DNA of 43,675 bases from the NCBI GenBank assembly GCA_028285465.1, contig JANQPD010000084.1, positions 1 to 43,675 on the forward strand, given 5' to 3'. The position numbers were made by a program, and so were the translations under genes. Within the stretch, counting starts at the first letter, position 1. The number at the start of each line of letters is the position of its first letter. The stretch is from Owenweeksia sp. GTDB lineage: Bacteria > Bacteroidota > Bacteroidia > Flavobacteriales > Schleiferiaceae. Of this stretch, positions 14,113-22,375 are shown in pieces. Below the pieces are notes generated by a model, which worked only from the letters and a program-made list of their open reading frames with translations, did not search any database and had not been told where the DNA came from.

Positions 14113-14970
14113 ATGATCGGGTATTACCTCTCCATAGGCATAGGCCGCCTCATCTCCTTTGCTCCCTTTTGGGCACTATACCTGTTCAGTGATTTCCTGT
14201 ATTTCCTCATGCGTTACCTGGTTGGATACCGCAAAAAAGTGATCCTCTCTAACCTGAAGCTGGCCTTTCCTGAAAAAGACACTCGTGAACTCGAACGCAT
14301 ACGGGCGGATTTCTACCGGAACTTTGCCGACCTGATCGTTGAGTCGTTCAAAAGCCTGAACGTCAGGGAGCAAAGCATGCGCAAGCGGTTTGTGTTAAAA
14401 AACCCGGAACTCTTTGAGCGTCTTTATGCTCAAAAAAAGGGGGTTATGCTGGTAATGGGCCATTATACCAACTTTGAATGGACAGCCATGTCTTTTCCAC
14501 TCTGCGTGCCCCATCCCTGCTTTGCTGTATACCATCCCCTGGGGAACAAGCGCTTCAGTAAAAAAATAGTACAGATAAGAGAACAGTTTGGCCTTACGCT
14601 TTTTCCTATGAGCGATACGTATCCCTTTATGATGGATAATCCGGTCCAGGCTCCCTTGTATGTCTTCATGGCTGATCAAAGCCCGCACAGCAGTAAAATA
14701 AAGTACCGCGCACCTTTTTTCGGAGTTCAAACCCCTGTGCATCTGGGGGTAGAAAACCTGGCCAAAAAATGTGACCTTGCCGTTGTTTTTATAGACATAC
14801 AAAGGGTTAAACGCGGGCATTACGAAGTGGAGGCACATCTCCTTTTCGAAAACGCACGGGATACTGCGCCATACGAGATCACCGATACACACGTTGCCTT
14901 TCTCGAACAAATAATCAGAAAAAAACCTGCCGATTGGCTCTGGAGCCACCGCAGATGGAAATATGCCTGA
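14113..14970 (+). CDS. LpxL/HtrB-like lipid A acyltransferase
   Basis: A 285-residue member of the LpxL/LpxM acyltransferase family. One N-terminal membrane anchor (about 1-35) precedes the catalytic domain. The family motif H-x4-E is at H117 to E122 (G-H-Y-T-N-F-E-W), and a later M-A-D-Q-S-P segment matches the family's conserved D-Q motif. Such enzymes transfer a secondary fatty acid to the lipid A precursor at the inner membrane. It overlaps the next glycosyltransferase gene by 8 bases, which suggests translational coupling and a shared envelope role. TATTTTCG at 14100-14107 just before the ATG may be its -7 element. Confidence 0.88.
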   Translation: MIGYYLSIGIGRLISFAPFWALYLFSDFLYFLMRYLVGYRKKVILSNLKLAFPEKDTRELERIRADFYRNFADLIVESFKSLNVREQSMRKRFVLKNPELFERLYAQKKGVMLVMGHYTNFEWTAMSFPLCVPHPCFAVYHPLGNKRFSKKIVQIREQFGLTLFPMSDTYPFMMDNPVQAPLYVFMADQSPHSSKIKYRAPFFGVQTPVHLGVENLAKKCDLAVVFIDIQRVKRGHYEVEAHLLFENARDTAPYEITDTHVAFLEQIIRKKPADWLWSHRRWKYA

Positions 14971-16006
14971 TCCGCCCAAAATAGCCGTAGCCATCCTCAA
15001 CTGGAACGGGCGTGCCCTTTTGGAGCGCTTCCTTCCCTCGGTAAGCCAATACAGCAAGGACCTAGCTACGTTGTATATCATTGACAATCACTCTACAGAC
15101 GACAGCCGGGAGTATACAGCACAAAACTGGCCGCACATTCATTGGATTGCCAACCCTTCCAATGCGGGTTATGCCGGTGGGTACAACCAGGGGCTGAAAC
15201 ACATTACAGAGCCCTATGTGGTATTGCTGAACAGCGACATAGAGGTTACGGAAAACTGGCTTCTCCCCCTGCTTCATGCCATGGAAAAAAACCCGGAGCT
15301 TGCCGCCCTGCAACCTAAGATCAAAGATCTTAATAAGCCCGATTTTTTCGAATATGCCGGGGCAGCCGGGGGATTTATCGACTACCTGGGCTATCCCTTC
15401 TGCCGGGGGCGTTTTTTTTATGAGCAGGAAAAAGACACCGGGCAATATGATGACTACCGCGAGGTTTTCTGGGCTTCCGGTGCATGCCTGATGCTTCGTA
15501 AAAGTGCTTTTGAGGACGTAAACGGGCTTAATGAAGTGCTCTTTGCACACATGGAGGAAATTGATCTCTGCTGGCGCCTGCAGCAAGCGGGGTATGCGGT
15601 TGCCTGTGCGCCTGCTTCAACCGTGTACCATTTGGGAGGAGGCACCCTGGATAAGCTCAATGCCCGCAAAACCTTTCTCAACTTCCGCAACAACCTGATT
15701 ATCCTGTTTTTGAACCTACCCACTATAGAAGGCTTTTTCACCATTTTTACCCGCTTGCTGCTGGACGGAGCAGCTGCACTTAAGTTCCTGGCAGACCGGC
15801 AGCCCAGGCATTTTTTAGCGGTATTGCGCGCCCACTTTGCTTTCTACGGCTTATTTCCCAAGCTTGCCCGCCAAAAAGGAAGGAACAGCCGGTTGCCTAT
15901 GAAAAAACTAAAAGGGGTATACCACAAAAGCCTGGTAGAAGCCTTTTTCCTTAAAAAGAAGCGAAAGTTCTCCCTACTTGACGAAGACTCGTTTACAAAG
16001 CCATAG
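14963..16006 (+). CDS. Glycosyltransferase family 2 protein
   Basis: A 347-residue GT-A fold glycosyltransferase. The nucleotide-sugar site shows A-I-L-N-W-N-G (9-15), I-D-N-H-S-T-D-D (36-43), N-A-G-Y-A-G-G-Y-N-Q-G and the metal-binding L-L-N-S-D-I-E. A conserved W-A-S-G-A-C and an acidic E-E-I-D-L-C-W-R follow, as in rhamnosyltransferase-like GT2 enzymes. It probably adds a sugar to lipid-linked polysaccharide or lipid A in the envelope, acting at the inner membrane. It is coupled by overlap to the acyltransferase upstream. Its 3' end overlaps the convergent aroQ gene by 14 bases. Confidence 0.9.
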   Translation: MPDPPKIAVAILNWNGRALLERFLPSVSQYSKDLATLYIIDNHSTDDSREYTAQNWPHIHWIANPSNAGYAGGYNQGLKHITEPYVVLLNSDIEVTENWLLPLLHAMEKNPELAALQPKIKDLNKPDFFEYAGAAGGFIDYLGYPFCRGRFFYEQEKDTGQYDDYREVFWASGACLMLRKSAFEDVNGLNEVLFAHMEEIDLCWRLQQAGYAVACAPASTVYHLGGGTLDKLNARKTFLNFRNNLIILFLNLPTIEGFFTIFTRLLLDGAAALKFLADRQPRHFLAVLRAHFAFYGLFPKLARQKGRNSRLPMKKLKGVYHKSLVEAFFLKKKRKFSLLDEDSFTKP

Positions 16007-16406
16007 CCATCAGCACAGCTAAGCGGTAACCCGCCAGCCCGAAACCGGTTATAGTACCGGCCACATGTGGAGCAATGTACGAATGCTGCCGGAACACTTC
16101 CCGCTTGTATACATTGCTGATGTGCACTTCAATGATAGGGATTGTTACGGCCGCTACGGCATCCCCCAGGGCAATGGAGGTATGCGTATAGGCTCCTGCA
16201 TTTAGTACAATAGCCCCGGCTTCCGCCTCTTGTATATACCTAACCAGTTCTCCCTCTACATTAGACTGAAAGCGCTCAAACTGAACCTCTTTAAACTCAC
16301 TGGCCAACTGATCTAAAAAGCTTTCCAGGTTTTGACGGCCATAGATCTCCGGCTCGCGCCTGCCTACAAGATTAAGGTTAGGACCATTGACAAAGGCTAT
16401 TTTCAT
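15993..16406 (-). CDS. aroQ: Type II 3-dehydroquinate dehydratase
   Basis: A 137-residue enzyme of the shikimate pathway that converts 3-dehydroquinate to 3-dehydroshikimate, ahead of aromatic amino acid synthesis. The type II signature N-G-P-N-L-N-L-V-G-R-R-E-P-E-I-Y-G is at 7-23, with the catalytic tyrosine at 22. Active-site residues N69, H75 (A-Y-T-H-T-S), H95 (H-I-S-N) and R102 are present. Length is normal for the family, which assembles as dodecamers. It is convergent with the glycosyltransferase. No clear promoter is seen above the ATG. Confidence 0.96.
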   Translation of the reverse strand: MKIAFVNGPNLNLVGRREPEIYGRQNLESFLDQLASEFKEVQFERFQSNVEGELVRYIQEAEAGAIVLNAGAYTHTSIALGDAVAAVTIPIIEVHISNVYKREVFRQHSYIAPHVAGTITGFGLAGYRLAVLMAMAL

Positions 16407-16524
16407 ACGGCTAAAAGTATCTCAAAATATGGTTTTGTTGAACTGAAAATTACCTTAAACATTATATACGTACACATTACCTCTTTGAGCTGAACAGGTC
16501 CGCAATAGCATACCGTGTTTCTTT

Positions 16525-17778
16525 CTATTTCCCTTTTAGTTCCATTTGTTCTGCCCGCACTTCTTCAAGAAAGCGGTCTATGACCTCACCCTTTGTGTGC
16601 TGCATAACCACTACCTTCCACCATTTGGCACTCCCCGTATAATCATTCGACACCAGACGGTAGCGCCTGCAAAGGGTCTCTGAGATATACCCCGCCTTAA
16701 TGCTGATGATGTTCATCCGGGGATTTCGGAAATACGGGATCTTCATTTCCTGCAAGGCAGCACAAAGCCGGTCGGTTTCTGCCATAAGGCCGTCTATGTT
16801 TTCCTGCCAGCCCTGCGGGCCGTGTGTTTGCAGGATCATCCATATAGAAATAGCCTGTGCGCCATTCCGGCTGCCACAAAGCGTATAATCCAGGCCTTGT
16901 ACATACTGCGCTTCTTCCGTTGCGGCATAGTGCATCCAGCCCTTCCGGATCAGGAACATACCCGTTCCATAAGGTGCCATCAACATTTTATGGGCATCCA
17001 GTGTAATGGAGGTAATATCCGGGTTTCGAAAATCGAGCGCGTTATTCTTGTTGGTAAAAGGGTAAACAAAGCCCCCGAAAGCACCATCCACATGCATTTT
17101 AAAAGGCAGGTCTAAACTGCGGAACACCCTGCTGTAGAGTGCGGTATCGTCAACCGAGCCAAACATGGTTGTGCTCATATTTGCCACCACTATAAAGTAC
17201 TTCACACCTTGTATGCTTGCGTGGTGCAGGGCCTTCCTGAGCGTTTCTTCTTCGACCGCCCGGGTCTCTTCACCCACATCCACCGGAACGGGTTCAATGC
17301 TCAATAAGTTGGCGCCCTTATAGAAGGAATAATGGCTATCCGTACTGAAAACCACCCCTATTTCGTGGTTCTTTGCCCGAAATTGTTTTTTGTAATAGTT
17401 GCGGTAGATCCATAAGGCCTGGATGTTGGCTTCCGTACCCCCAGGGGCTACATACCCATCTATTGACTCCTCATCTGCATGCATGATCTCTTCGCTTACC
17501 AGGCGAATGAGTTCTACCTCAAGGCGCTGGGTACCGCGGAAGAGGTCCTCACCCTCATCTCCGGTAAGGGTATGGCAACCGATGTGGTTTGGGTTGTTGA
17601 TAAAGGTCTTCAGGTAAGGGGCGTCTTCCAAAAAGGACGCATCCCGGTGAAACTGGGCCGTATCCAGGTAGGAGCCGGGAATACCCAGGATAAGGTCGGA
17701 ATCGTAATTCCGGTTTTGATCCAGTGCCTGAAGCACGCGTTCTTTTATTTCTTCCTTAGTTCGTTTTTGCCAGTGCAT
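16525..17778 (-). CDS. Pyridoxal-dependent (group II) amino acid decarboxylase
   Basis: A 417-residue PLP enzyme of the glutamate/aromatic/histidine decarboxylase superfamily. Visible are the glycine-rich A-P-G-G-T-E-A-N (111-118), the stacking histidine H149 (D-S-H-Y-S), the cofactor aspartate D231 (H-V-D-G-A) and the Schiff-base lysine K264 in D-A-H-K-M. It removes CO2 from an amino acid to give an amine, or it could be an aldolase-type relative. The substrate cannot be read from the sequence; E-D-L-F-R-G-T near 77 is typical of histidine or serine-like members. The start is set at ATG 17778, two codons inside a TTG. Confidence 0.88.
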   Translation of the reverse strand: MHWQKRTKEEIKERVLQALDQNRNYDSDLILGIPGSYLDTAQFHRDASFLEDAPYLKTFINNPNHIGCHTLTGDEGEDLFRGTQRLEVELIRLVSEEIMHADEESIDGYVAPGGTEANIQALWIYRNYYKKQFRAKNHEIGVVFSTDSHYSFYKGANLLSIEPVPVDVGEETRAVEEETLRKALHHASIQGVKYFIVVANMSTTMFGSVDDTALYSRVFRSLDLPFKMHVDGAFGGFVYPFTNKNNALDFRNPDITSITLDAHKMLMAPYGTGMFLIRKGWMHYAATEEAQYVQGLDYTLCGSRNGAQAISIWMILQTHGPQGWQENIDGLMAETDRLCAALQEMKIPYFRNPRMNIISIKAGYISETLCRRYRLVSNDYTGSAKWWKVVVMQHTKGEVIDRFLEEVRAEQMELKGK

Positions 17779-17876
17779 AAGCAAAGTTTAAATCCTGTTT
17801 TCTTCTCCGGGCCTTAACGCTTCTCAAGCATTCCAGGCATGCATTCGATAGCGAATTGCTTTCGAAGAAGTGTATA

Positions 17877-17914
17877 CAAAAATGCCTCCCCGAAGAATAT
17901 CCGGGAAGGCATTT
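17877..17914 (-). terminator. Terminator of the rpsF-rpsR-rplI operon
   Basis: On the minus strand AAATGCCT and AGGCATTT, plus an inner CCCG/CGGG, form a hairpin followed by TTT. It lies about 25 bases after the rplI stop. Confidence 0.8.
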
Positions 17915-17938
17915 GTTTCCTTTCAAAAGCCAGGGCTT

Positions 17939-18388
17939 TTACTTTTCACCCACTACTTCAAAATCAAAGTCAACCACTACTTCGCGGTGTAACCTGATCT
18001 GAGCATTATAGGGGCCGGTAGCTTTAATGGTACCTCCCTGGATGTTGATGAACTTGCGGTCGATATGATGCCCTTCTTTGGTCAGCGCTTCGGCAAGGTC
18101 AGCGTTGTTGATCGAACCAAACAACTTGTTCCCCTTGCCTACTTTACTGCTGATCTTGATCTCCAGCTTCGCCAACTCTTCAGCGGTTTTCTTGGCGTCA
18201 TCAATAACTTTAGCTTCTTTGTGCGCGCGTTGTTTGATGTTTTCTGCCAGGATCTTCTTGGCACTAACCGTAGCCAGTTCTGCTTTTCCGGTAGGGATTA
18301 AAAAATTTCTTCCGTAACCGTTTTTCACAGTTACCACGTCATCTTTATAGCCCAGGTTCTCTACGTCTTGCTTTAATATCAATTCCAT
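17939..18388 (-). CDS. rplI: 50S ribosomal protein L9 (bL9)
   Basis: A 149-residue protein of standard length. The N-terminal rRNA-binding domain (M-E-L-I-L-K-Q-D-V-E-N-L-G to G-R-N-F-L-I-P) carries the L9 signature. The long connecting helix (about 45-75) and the C-terminal domain (G-S-I-N-N-A-D-L to I-R-L-H-R-E-V) follow. It lies at the base of the L1 stalk and helps keep the reading frame. Last gene of rpsF-rpsR-rplI, with 9 bases between it and rpsR. Confidence 0.98.
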   Translation of the reverse strand: MELILKQDVENLGYKDDVVTVKNGYGRNFLIPTGKAELATVSAKKILAENIKQRAHKEAKVIDDAKKTAEELAKLEIKISSKVGKGNKLFGSINNADLAEALTKEGHHIDRKFINIQGGTIKATGPYNAQIRLHREVVVDFDFEVVGEK

Positions 18389-18397
18389 AGCTACCGC

Positions 18398-18685
18398 TTA
18401 TTTAAGGTTATCAGCTAAGTAAGGCAAAATAGCCAGGTGGCGGGCACGCTTGATGGCTACAGCAACCTTGCGCTGGTATTTCAGTGATGTTCCGGTAAGT
18501 CTCCTGGGCAGGATCTTGCCCTGCTCATTCAGGAAGCCCAATAAAAAGTCCGGGTCTTTGTAGTCGATGTACTTAATGCCGTAACGCTTGAAGCGATCGT
18601 ACTTTTGACGTACGCCCGTATCAATGCTAAGCGGCTGTAAGTATCTGATTTCAGATTGGTTTGATCCAGTTTCTAATTCACTCAT
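18398..18685 (-). CDS. rpsR: 30S ribosomal protein S18 (bS18)
   Basis: A 95-residue protein with the S18 core: [12 protein letters not shown], then [16 protein letters not shown] and [13 protein letters not shown]. It binds 16S rRNA as a dimer with S6 in the platform of the small subunit. The N-terminal 25 residues are longer and more acidic than in E. coli, as is common in Bacteroidota. Eleven bases separate it from rpsF, so the two partners are made together. Confidence 0.98.
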   Translation of the reverse strand: MSELETGSNQSEIRYLQPLSIDTGVRQKYDRFKRYGIKYIDYKDPDFLLGFLNEQGKILPRRLTGTSLKYQRKVAVAIKRARHLAILPYLADNLK

Positions 18686-18696
18686 TTTTTAAGATT

Positions 18697-19035
18697 TTAA
18701 GCGGTTTTCTGCATTTTTTTTCTTCTCACCTTGGCGTACTCCTGGTGGTCCTTGTCCATGCGTACGGTCAAAAAGCGCATGATGCGTTCATCGCGTTTCA
18801 TCTCCACCTCCAGGCTGTTGATTACCTCACCGGGAGCGGTAAACTCCATTAAGTGATAAAAACCACTTCTCTTGTGCTGAATGGGATAGGCCAATTTCTT
18901 TAGCCCCCAATTTTCATTGTGCAGCACCTTTCCATCTTTGCTTTCGAGCAAACCCTGGAACTTCTCTACCGTTTCCCTTACCTGATCTTCAGATAAGACG
19001 GGATTCATAATGAAAACGGTTTCGTACTGATTCAT
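18697..19035 (-). CDS. rpsF: 30S ribosomal protein S6 (bS6)
   Basis: A 112-residue S6 with the typical ferredoxin-like pattern: Y-E-T-V-F-I-M-N-P at the start, N-W-G-L-K-K-L-A-Y-P-I in the middle and R-D-E-R-I-M-R-F-L-T-V near 80. It pairs with S18 on 16S rRNA. First gene of the operon, preceded by a well-formed promoter. S6:S18 in many bacteria bind their own leader; a short hairpin lies in this leader (about 19070-19083), but I do not see the known CCG-bulge motif clearly. Confidence 0.98.
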   Translation of the reverse strand: MNQYETVFIMNPVLSEDQVRETVEKFQGLLESKDGKVLHNENWGLKKLAYPIQHKRSGFYHLMEFTAPGEVINSLEVEMKRDERIMRFLTVRMDKDHQEYAKVRRKKMQKTA

Positions 19036-19085
19036 CCGTTAAAGATTTAATAATTAAAAATATAACACCCCCATTTAGGGGAGCG

Positions 19086-19117
19086 CAAAAGTAAGGATAT
19101 TTTCTTTATCCCGGCAA
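19086..19117 (-). promoter_or_regulatory. Promoter of the rpsF operon
   Basis: On the minus strand TTG (19117-19115), a 21-base spacer and TACTTTTG (19093-19086) match the Bacteroidota -33/-7 consensus exactly. The leader to the rpsF ATG would be about 45 bases and contains a CCCC/GGGG hairpin. Confidence 0.75.
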
Positions 19118-19154
19118 GTGCCCCAGGCGCATTGTGGCCAAAGCATTCAATCCA

Positions 19155-19180
19155 TAAAAAACCACCCCGAAGAGTGGTTC
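19155..19180 (-). terminator. Terminator of the C1 peptidase gene
   Basis: On the minus strand AACCAC and GTGGTT form a stem over a loop containing TTCG, followed by TTTTAT. It lies 27 bases past the stop at 19207. Confidence 0.75.
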
Positions 19181-19206
19181 ATAAGTGCTTTGATCAAGTC
19201 CGGGCA

Positions 19207-20397
19207 TCAGATATCCAGTTTTTTCTTTACGCCTTTCGACAAGGCATCTTCGTGGATCAACACCGAAATGGTTTTATAACGGAAAAAAGGTACGGATACA
19301 TACACATAGCCCGGTCGTGGCCCATACTCTTTCTCTCCCCAGCTGTTTTTTACAATGTAGTACTCCGTTCCCTCCTGATCTTTTACTTTACCGGTAATCT
19401 GCATGCCGTGATCATCTTGTGTCCGGTAATTGTCGTAGGCTGCCTGGCGCGCTTCCTGGTCAACATGCATTTCCTTTTTTGGTCCGTCAAACATAGCTGT
19501 GCGTTCTTCTTTGCTCATGTCCTTGTATTTCTTGGCCGGAACGATCGCCAAGCCGTTTTTATAGGAAAAGCCTTTCTCGCTCACGTCTGTAGCCCAACCC
19601 ACGGTATAGCCTGCTTCCAGGCCCCGGTCCACAATAGCCTGCATTTCTTCGAGGGGAACGTTGTATGCAGTGGCCCAGGTCCAGTTATCCGGCACTTGTA
19701 TCATAGCTTCTCTATAAAAGGGGTGATGGGTAAAACTGGTTATTTGTACATATTCATCCGGGTCGATCCCCACTACCTCATCCGCAAAAGAACGAGGGGT
19801 GTATTGCTTTCCTTTATAGGTAAATTCTTCCGGGTACGGCCCCAGATAGGCATCAAGGGTAGCTTCAAAAGCTTTGCGCCACGAGGGAGTAAGCTCTCCG
19901 TTCTTGTTTTTGATCACCTGGTCGAGCATGGCCTTAAGCACTGCTTCCAACTCCCCGTGGTTATTGGCCTCGGTACCATAGTTGAGCCCTTCATATACCT
20001 CCTGGGGCACAGCTCCGTATTTTTTTATTACGTACAGTACGTCCGGCAAAGCCCCACCTTGTGCAAAGTTCAGGTGGCCGTGCAGGCGTACGTATTTTTC
20101 GGCTTTATCCAAGTATACTTGCCTTACGGTAAACATTTCAGAAAGATCAACCGCTTCTTTTCCCATCCGGATCATTTCCGATTCAACAAAAGAAGTCGTG
20201 GCATAGCTCCAGCAGGTGCCGCTACGGGCCTGGTTTTTTACGGGCGTGGCTTCCAGGTCGATGATGGTTTCAAAAGCAAACTTTTCTTCCGCCTGCTCAG
20301 CACCGTTATCCTTTACTTTGTTGATCAGATCTACCTGTGCCTGTGTGCCGAGGGTAATGAGTAAGCTGCCGGCCAACAGCATGGATTTATAATTCAT
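19207..20397 (-). CDS. Exported C1B (bleomycin hydrolase-like) cysteine peptidase
   Basis: A 396-residue papain-fold peptidase of the PepC/bleomycin hydrolase branch. A signal peptide (1-20, ending T-Q-A-Q) puts it outside the cytoplasm, unlike classical PepC. The oxyanion glutamine Q56 and nucleophile C62 lie in K-N-Q-A-R-S-G-T-C-W-S-Y-A; catalytic H330 (D-D-H-G-M-Q) and N351 (K-N-S-W-G) follow. It probably trims amino acids from peptide N-termini in the periplasm. The C-terminal extension that blocks the active site in PepC appears as a short lysine-rich tail here. It lies between the rpsF promoter and the nuclease gene and has its own terminator. Confidence 0.93.
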   Translation of the reverse strand: MNYKSMLLAGSLLITLGTQAQVDLINKVKDNGAEQAEEKFAFETIIDLEATPVKNQARSGTCWSYATTSFVESEMIRMGKEAVDLSEMFTVRQVYLDKAEKYVRLHGHLNFAQGGALPDVLYVIKKYGAVPQEVYEGLNYGTEANNHGELEAVLKAMLDQVIKNKNGELTPSWRKAFEATLDAYLGPYPEEFTYKGKQYTPRSFADEVVGIDPDEYVQITSFTHHPFYREAMIQVPDNWTWATAYNVPLEEMQAIVDRGLEAGYTVGWATDVSEKGFSYKNGLAIVPAKKYKDMSKEERTAMFDGPKKEMHVDQEARQAAYDNYRTQDDHGMQITGKVKDQEGTEYYIVKNSWGEKEYGPRPGYVYVSVPFFRYKTISVLIHEDALSKGVKKKLDI

Positions 20398-20492
20398 CTT
20401 AGTTTTGATTTGTGCATTAAAATTTTCAGGACAAGTCCGAGTAGCTTTCTCTGAGGGTTGCAGAACCGCTAAGTAAAGGCGTTTTAAAGCTA

Positions 20493-21257
20493 TCAGCCAA
20501 ATATTTCGTTTAAAATTCCAGCCAGGCGTATGCCTCCTTTAAGCAATTGCGCCTGTACCAGGTCCCAGTTGCGGTAATTGTACTCGTAGCTCAGTATGCC
20601 TACATCCCGGAAATCATATACCTGGGGGTGGTAAGCTTGGGCTTCTACCGCCCAGGAAACCACGGTGCCTGCCTGCCACATTTTTACCTGGTCCTTGCTG
20701 GCCCGGTTTATCGATTCGGCCAATTCGCTATAGCTAAGTTGCTTGCTGTCAATAATGCCGCTATCCCACACTCGATGCAGGTTGGATTTTTCCCAGAAGT
20801 ACTTCACCTTTACGTCATTCCCTCCTTTATCAGTGCCGTTCCCCACGTGCAGCGGTTGATGCAGGTCACCCACAAGATGCACCAGAAACTTAAGCGCTTC
20901 GGTCTTCTTCTCTCCTGATGCTGTATCCGACCCCAGTATTTTTTTCATCCTGCCAATAGCTTCAATCAGGTCACCATCCGGGTTTTTTTCCGTTTCGGCA
21001 TACCTCTTTCCATAAGGGATGGTTACCCAATGCCAGTCGTGCGTGTGGTCGTACGCATCATCGGAACGTACTTCATCCATCCAGGTAGAAACCATGGATA
21101 AACGCTCTTTGCCTAGTAGCTTTTGCACCTGCTTCTTGGCTTTCCGGCTCATATGGCATTCTGCTATTTCCCCGATTACCCGGTGTCCCGTTTGTCCCCA
21201 GGCGTAGGTCGCATGTGCCCATACACACATTCCCAAAACCAGTATTGCTTTTTTCAT
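20493..21257 (-). CDS. S1/P1 family zinc nuclease
   Basis: A 254-residue secreted nuclease. After a 19-residue signal peptide the mature protein should begin at W20 (W-G-Q-T-G-H), whose amino group and side chain bind zinc in this family. The other zinc ligands are visible: H25, the D-H/H-D-W-H cluster near 70-77 and H-L-V-G-D-L-H-Q-P-L-H near 125-135. S1/P1 nucleases cleave single-stranded DNA and RNA, here probably to scavenge phosphate and nucleosides. Length is normal. It is 95 bases from the C1 peptidase gene on the same strand. Confidence 0.95.
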   Translation of the reverse strand: MKKAILVLGMCVWAHATYAWGQTGHRVIGEIAECHMSRKAKKQVQKLLGKERLSMVSTWMDEVRSDDAYDHTHDWHWVTIPYGKRYAETEKNPDGDLIEAIGRMKKILGSDTASGEKKTEALKFLVHLVGDLHQPLHVGNGTDKGGNDVKVKYFWEKSNLHRVWDSGIIDSKQLSYSELAESINRASKDQVKMWQAGTVVSWAVEAQAYHPQVYDFRDVGILSYEYNYRNWDLVQAQLLKGGIRLAGILNEIFG

Positions 21258-21315
21258 CTCATCACCTAGTTTGCGGCTAAATTAATTGGCAGGTCAAGGA
21301 TTTGAAAACATTCTT

Positions 21316-21347
21316 TTGTTTTTTAAAGTTCTGCTTCCATACTTTCG
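21316..21347 (+). promoter_or_regulatory. Promoter of the AlbA_2 gene
   Basis: TTG (21316-21318), a 21-base spacer and TACTTTCG (21340-21347) match the pattern seen at 7382 and 19086. Transcription would begin near 21354, after the TTG codon at 21302, which rules that start out. Confidence 0.6.
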
Positions 21348-21364
21348 CTTTATACGCCACGTTA

Positions 21365-22072
21365 ATGCCTAAAATGTCCCTGATGAACTTTGACCGTTAC
21401 GAAGATGCTAAAGGAGCCCTGGACGCTGTTACGGGAGACATCACAGCCCTCGAAAAATGCATCCGGGAAGGGGAACACCAAACCCAGGATTTTAAATTCA
21501 GGATTGATAGCGCACAAAAGATCGCCAAAACGCTGAGCGCATTTGCCAATACGGATGGTGGCAGCCTGCTGATAGGCGTTAAGGACAATGGAAAAATAAC
21601 CGGCATAGACCCCCAGGAAGAATACTATATGATCGAAGGGGCCGCGGAATTGTACTGCAGGCCCAAGGTGCCGTTCAGCTGTATTGTGTACGAAGATGAA
21701 GAAGGCAGGCAGGTTCTGAAAGTAGAAATCGAACGTTCAGGTGAACGCCCGCATTACGCTAAGGCTGAAGATGGAAAGTGGCTGGCCTATATCCGCCAGG
21801 AAGATGAGAATTTCCTGGCCAACCGTGTACTGATCTGTTACATGAAGGATAAAAGGCCCAATACCACCCGAAAAAACCTGGTTGCCTACAGCCAAAATGA
21901 GCGTTTGCTGTTTGACCTTTTGAGCGAGGAGAAGGAAATAAGTCTGAGTCGCTTTATGCGGGCCTCAAAACTCCCGGTATACAAGGCGGAAAAGATCCTG
22001 GCGAGTTTTCTCAAATGGGAGGTAATAAAGAGCAGAGCCACCGACAAGGGAATTCGCTTCTATGCCTCCTGA
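21365..22072 (+). CDS. AlbA_2 (Schlafen-type) domain protein
   Basis: A 235-residue cytosolic protein. The AlbA_2 domain (about 30-145) has E-x-Q-D-F-K, F-A-N-T-D-G-G-S-L-L-I-G-V-K-D-N-G and a Y-I-R-Q-E segment; such domains are found in transcription regulators and in Schlafen-related nucleases. A helical C-terminal part (160-230), with a winged-helix-like S-L-S-R-F-M-R-A-S-K-L, may bind nucleic acid. ATG 21365 is used; ATGs at 21374 and 21383 are equally possible. Its 3' end overlaps the convergent zinc-ribbon gene by 13 bases. Target unknown. Confidence 0.85.
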   Translation: MPKMSLMNFDRYEDAKGALDAVTGDITALEKCIREGEHQTQDFKFRIDSAQKIAKTLSAFANTDGGSLLIGVKDNGKITGIDPQEEYYMIEGAAELYCRPKVPFSCIVYEDEEGRQVLKVEIERSGERPHYAKAEDGKWLAYIRQEDENFLANRVLICYMKDKRPNTTRKNLVAYSQNERLLFDLLSEEKEISLSRFMRASKLPVYKAEKILASFLKWEVIKSRATDKGIRFYAS

Positions 22073-22311
22073 TCTTTTACGATCCCCAGCATCAATAGTT
22101 TCTCGTCCATACCTGCATACCAATCCAGGTGTGGGCTAATCCTGTCGCACCCTCCGCGCCATGCTATGCAGGGCGTTTTTACATGTGTATACCCGCAGGC
22201 CGGGCAGCTTCCGGCATGCTCAAACATATCGAACTCCGTACTACAGGCCTGGCAGTGCCAATCCCTGCTGCCGTCAGGTTCATAGGTACAATGTGGACAG
22301 CAAATCTTCAA
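22060..22311 (-). CDS. Small zinc-ribbon protein
   Basis: An 83-residue protein with three C-x2-C pairs (C5/C8, C20/C23, C36/C39) and further cysteines at 48 and 55, so it is likely a double zinc ribbon. The start appears to be TTG at 22311; no in-frame ATG or GTG lies close upstream. It is convergent with the AlbA_2 gene, with a 13-base overlap. Function unknown; proteins of this type often act as small adaptors for nucleic acid or protein binding. Confidence 0.65.
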   Translation of the reverse strand: MKICCPHCTYEPDGSRDWHCQACSTEFDMFEHAGSCPACGYTHVKTPCIAWRGGCDRISPHLDWYAGMDEKLLMLGIVKDQEA

Positions 22312-22375
22312 AAAGAAACATTTAATCTATTCAAAAAAGCAATAATCTTACTTAACACTTACTTTTGCGTGCTTC

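Noticed and set aside
19132..20364. A 410-residue plus-strand frame opposite the C1 peptidase gene
   Set aside because: It is a shadow of the peptidase gene, which has complete catalytic motifs and a signal peptide.
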